DNA of 64,000 nucleotides from Alloalcanivorax venustensis ISO4 (GTDB lineage Bacteria; Pseudomonadota; Gammaproteobacteria; Pseudomonadales; Alcanivoracaceae): contig NZ_ARXR01000001.1 of assembly GCF_015356855.1 (NCBI RefSeq), positions 62,001 through 126,000 of the forward strand, in the 5' to 3' direction. The first letter of the stretch is position 1. Each line of letters begins with the position of its first letter. The notes beneath the pieces were generated by a model. It saw only the letters and a list, made by a program, of their open reading frames with translations. It made no database searches and had not been told where the DNA came from. This document shows, one piece after another, positions 62,076 through 64,000 of this stretch. A program made the translations under genes and the position numbers.

Positions 62076-64000
62076 ATGCCCCTGATGAAACACACCCTGC
62101 GCGCGGCCATGCTGCTCGCCGGTCTCACCTTGCTGGCCAGTGCCCGGGCAGCCACGCTGGATATTGCCGCGCAACCGCTGGATGCCGCCCTGGCCGAACT
62201 GGCCGAGGACACCGGCGTGCAGTTGATCTACGACGCCACCATCACCGCCGGCAAAAGGAGCCCGGCGCTGTCCGGCGATTACGCCATCGACCAGGCACTG
62301 ACCCGGCTGCTGGCCGGCAGCGGCCTGCGCCACCGCCGCAACGACGATGGCAGCGTCACCCTGGAGCCGGCGCCCACCACCAGCGGGACGCTGGCGCCGG
62401 TGGCGGTTTCCGCCCAGGTGGCCACCAAGATCGACACCCCGACGCTGGAAACGCCGCAGACGATCAACGTGGTGCGCCGCGAGCAAGTGGAGGAACAGGG
62501 CTCGGAAACCGTGCAGCAGGCGCTGCGCTACACCCCCGGCGTATTCACCGAGCAGATCGGCGCCTCCCAGCGCTACGACTATGTGGTGCTGCGCGGCTTC
62601 TCCGACGACAGCATCGACAATATTTATCTGGACGGCCTGAAGACCATGGGCGACGGCGGCACCTTCAGCTCCATGCAGATCGACCCCTACTTTCTGGAGC
62701 GGGTGGAGATCGTCAAAGGGCCGACCTCGGTGTTGTACGGCCGGGCGTCACCGGGCGGGCTGGTCAATCTGACCAGTAAAAAACCGCTATTCGAAACCCG
62801 CCAGGAGGTCACCTTCAGCGCCGGGAATAACCAGTACCGCGGCGCCGCCTTCGATTTCACCGGGCCGCTGGGCGACGGCGCCGCCTACCGGGTGGTGGGG
62901 CTGACCGACCAGGGTGACACCCAGTTCGACCACCTGGAGCACAAGCGCCGGGCGATCATGCCGTCGCTGGCCCTGGACCTGGGTGACAACACCACCCTGG
63001 ATCTGATGGCCTATTTCCAGGATGACCCGCAAGGCGGCAGCCACAGCGGCGTGCCCGCCGAGGGCACGCTGTACCCCCGCAACGGCCGCTATATCTCCAA
63101 CCGGTTTTTCGAAGGCGAGCCCGCCTACGAGCAATTCTCGCGCACGGAAAAAATGGTCGGCTACCAGCTGCGCCATTTCTTCAACGACGCCTGGAGTGCG
63201 CAGCAGAATTTCCGTTACCTGACCAGCGACGTGGACCTGCAGCAGGTGTACAGCTTTGCCTGGGTGGGCAACACCGACCAACTGAGCCGCTTCTACTCCG
63301 GCGCCGATGAACAACTGGATGCCTACACCGTGGACAATCAACTGCAGGGCCTGTTCGCCACCGGCGCGCTGCGGCACACCCTGCTGGTGGGCGTCGACTA
63401 CCAGCACCGTGATGTGGACGCCGCCTGGAGCTCCGGCAGCTTCCCGGCGATCGACGCCTTCGATCCGCAATACGGCGCCGCGCCGCTGGCGATCACCGAC
63501 CCGGTGCTGCATGAGCGCAAACTGATCCAGACCGGTGTGTATATTCAGGACCAGATCGCTCTGAACAACTGGCGTTTTTCGCTGGGCGGCCGCCAGGACT
63601 GGGTGCGCACCGCCAACGTGAACACCGACACCGGCGCCCGTTCCAGCCAGGACCGCGACCAGTTCAGCGGCCGCGCCGGCGCGCTGTACCGGATGGACAA
63701 CGGCCTGGCGCCCTATGTGAGTTATTCCGAATCGTTCAACCCCAGCGTCTACACCGACGCCGACGGCGACCCGCTGGAGCCCACCGAAGGCAGCCAGTAC
63801 GAAACCGGCCTCAAATACCAGCCCCGCCAGGGCCGGGGGCTTTACACGCTGTCGCTGTTCCATATCAACCAGGAGAACCTGGCGATCCGCGAACCCCAGG
63901 CGGCGGTCTATGTACCGGTGGGCGAGGTCCGCTCGCGAGGTGTGGAGCTGGACGCCCAGAGCCAGGTCACCGACCGGCTGCGGCTGCAAGCCAGCTACAC
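62076..64000 (+). CDS. TonB-dependent siderophore transducer-receptor (cut by window edge)
   Basis: At least 641 codons, still open at the right edge. A signal peptide (LAGLTLLASARA) is followed by an STN signalling domain at about 25-80 (LDIAAQPLDAALAELAEDTGVQLIYDA), the part that contacts FecR-type proteins. The plug has TPQTINVVRREQVEEQGSETVQQALRYTPGV and ERVEIVKGPTSVLYGRASPGGLVN. The STN domain and position make it the signal source for the FecI-FecR fusion. The ATG at 62076 is six bases after AGAGAGGA; an adjacent in-frame ATG at 62073 is closer. Its overall type is FpvA/FhuE-like; the siderophore is unknown. Confidence 0.9.
   Translation, partial: MPLMKHTLRAAMLLAGLTLLASARAATLDIAAQPLDAALAELAEDTGVQLIYDATITAGKRSPALSGDYAIDQALTRLLAGSGLRHRRNDDGSVTLEPAPTTSGTLAPVAVSAQVATKIDTPTLETPQTINVVRREQVEEQGSETVQQALRYTPGVFTEQIGASQRYDYVVLRGFSDDSIDNIYLDGLKTMGDGGTFSSMQIDPYFLERVEIVKGPTSVLYGRASPGGLVNLTSKKPLFETRQEVTFSAGNNQYRGAAFDFTGPLGDGAAYRVVGLTDQGDTQFDHLEHKRRAIMPSLALDLGDNTTLDLMAYFQDDPQGGSHSGVPAEGTLYPRNGRYISNRFFEGEPAYEQFSRTEKMVGYQLRHFFNDAWSAQQNFRYLTSDVDLQQVYSFAWVGNTDQLSRFYSGADEQLDAYTVDNQLQGLFATGALRHTLLVGVDYQHRDVDAAWSSGSFPAIDAFDPQYGAAPLAITDPVLHERKLIQTGVYIQDQIALNNWRFSLGGRQDWVRTANVNTDTGARSSQDRDQFSGRAGALYRMDNGLAPYVSYSESFNPSVYTDADGDPLEPTEGSQYETGLKYQPRQGRGLYTLSLFHINQENLAIREPQAAVYVPVGEVRSRGVELDAQSQVTDRLRLQASY

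Noticed and set aside
62787-63989. Leftward 400-codon open frame at the right edge
   Set aside because: Antisense shadow of the TonB receptor, which has clear plug and STN motifs on the plus strand.

Overview
The window is high-GC chromosomal DNA from a gammaproteobacterium. Several blocks keep the order I know from Pseudomonas: envZ/ompR (amgSR-type) near tex and gshA; dsbB, rsd/algQ, an FKBP isomerase and an ABC-F ATPase; and hemB-ppk-ppx-trxA-rho-ubiD. The overall style would fit Alloalcanivorax/Alcanivorax or a related marine or soil genus. The genus is inference; there is no rRNA in the window.

Layout. 1-5.8 kb: ilvD start (cut by the window edge), a secreted CocE/S15 lipoprotein hydrolase, a LysR/YeiH pair and an MFS exporter. 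5.8-16.3 kb: envZ-ompR, a stand-alone pilH-like receiver, tex, gshA, an RMF-like small protein, dsbB, lrgAB, rsd and fkpA. 16.6-22.6 kb: parA-like ATPase, TIGR02444 protein, ABC-F protein, then a leftward run hipA-hipB-greB-DUF502. 22.7-34.4 kb: hemB, a Fur-box TonB receptor divergent from a Pho-box ppk, ppx, trxA, rho, an AT-richer DUF695 orphan and ubiD. 34.5-40.8 kb: a Tat-exported lactone-oxidase-type flavoprotein overlapping an alanine-racemase-fold protein, an amidase, an MDR oxidoreductase and a YdjM-like membrane protein. 59.5-64 kb: cfa, a single-polypeptide FecI-FecR fusion with an upstream Fur box, and its TonB receptor (cut by the edge).

The most unusual part is 40.8-59.3 kb. This block of about 18.4 kb is visibly lower in GC, entirely leftward, and bounded by a 44-bp direct repeat (42/44 identical). 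It looks like a metal-resistance island inserted between the YdjM-like gene and cfa. One half is a CusCBA-type Cu/Ag efflux system with several small exported Cys/Met/His-rich proteins, plus DUF411 and DUF2933 proteins. The other half is a degenerate complex I-like operon: nuoA, a fused nuoB-like/heavy-metal-binding/nuoD-like gene, then nuoH, J, K, L, M, N. It has no nuoC, E, F, G or I. The NuoB-like part lacks the [4Fe-4S] cysteines. The NuoD-like part lacks, by eye, both quinone-site and NiFe motifs. A Cys/His-rich metal-binding hub sits between them. I read this as a proton- or ion-translocating membrane arm whose redox module has been replaced by a metal-binding module, linked to copper handling. 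I know of no description of this system.

Regulation visible in the sequence: two Fur-box candidates (26.05 and 60.77 kb), a three-repeat Pho box ahead of ppk, dyads upstream of hipA that suggest autoregulation, rho-independent terminators, and at least three REP-like intergenic repeats.
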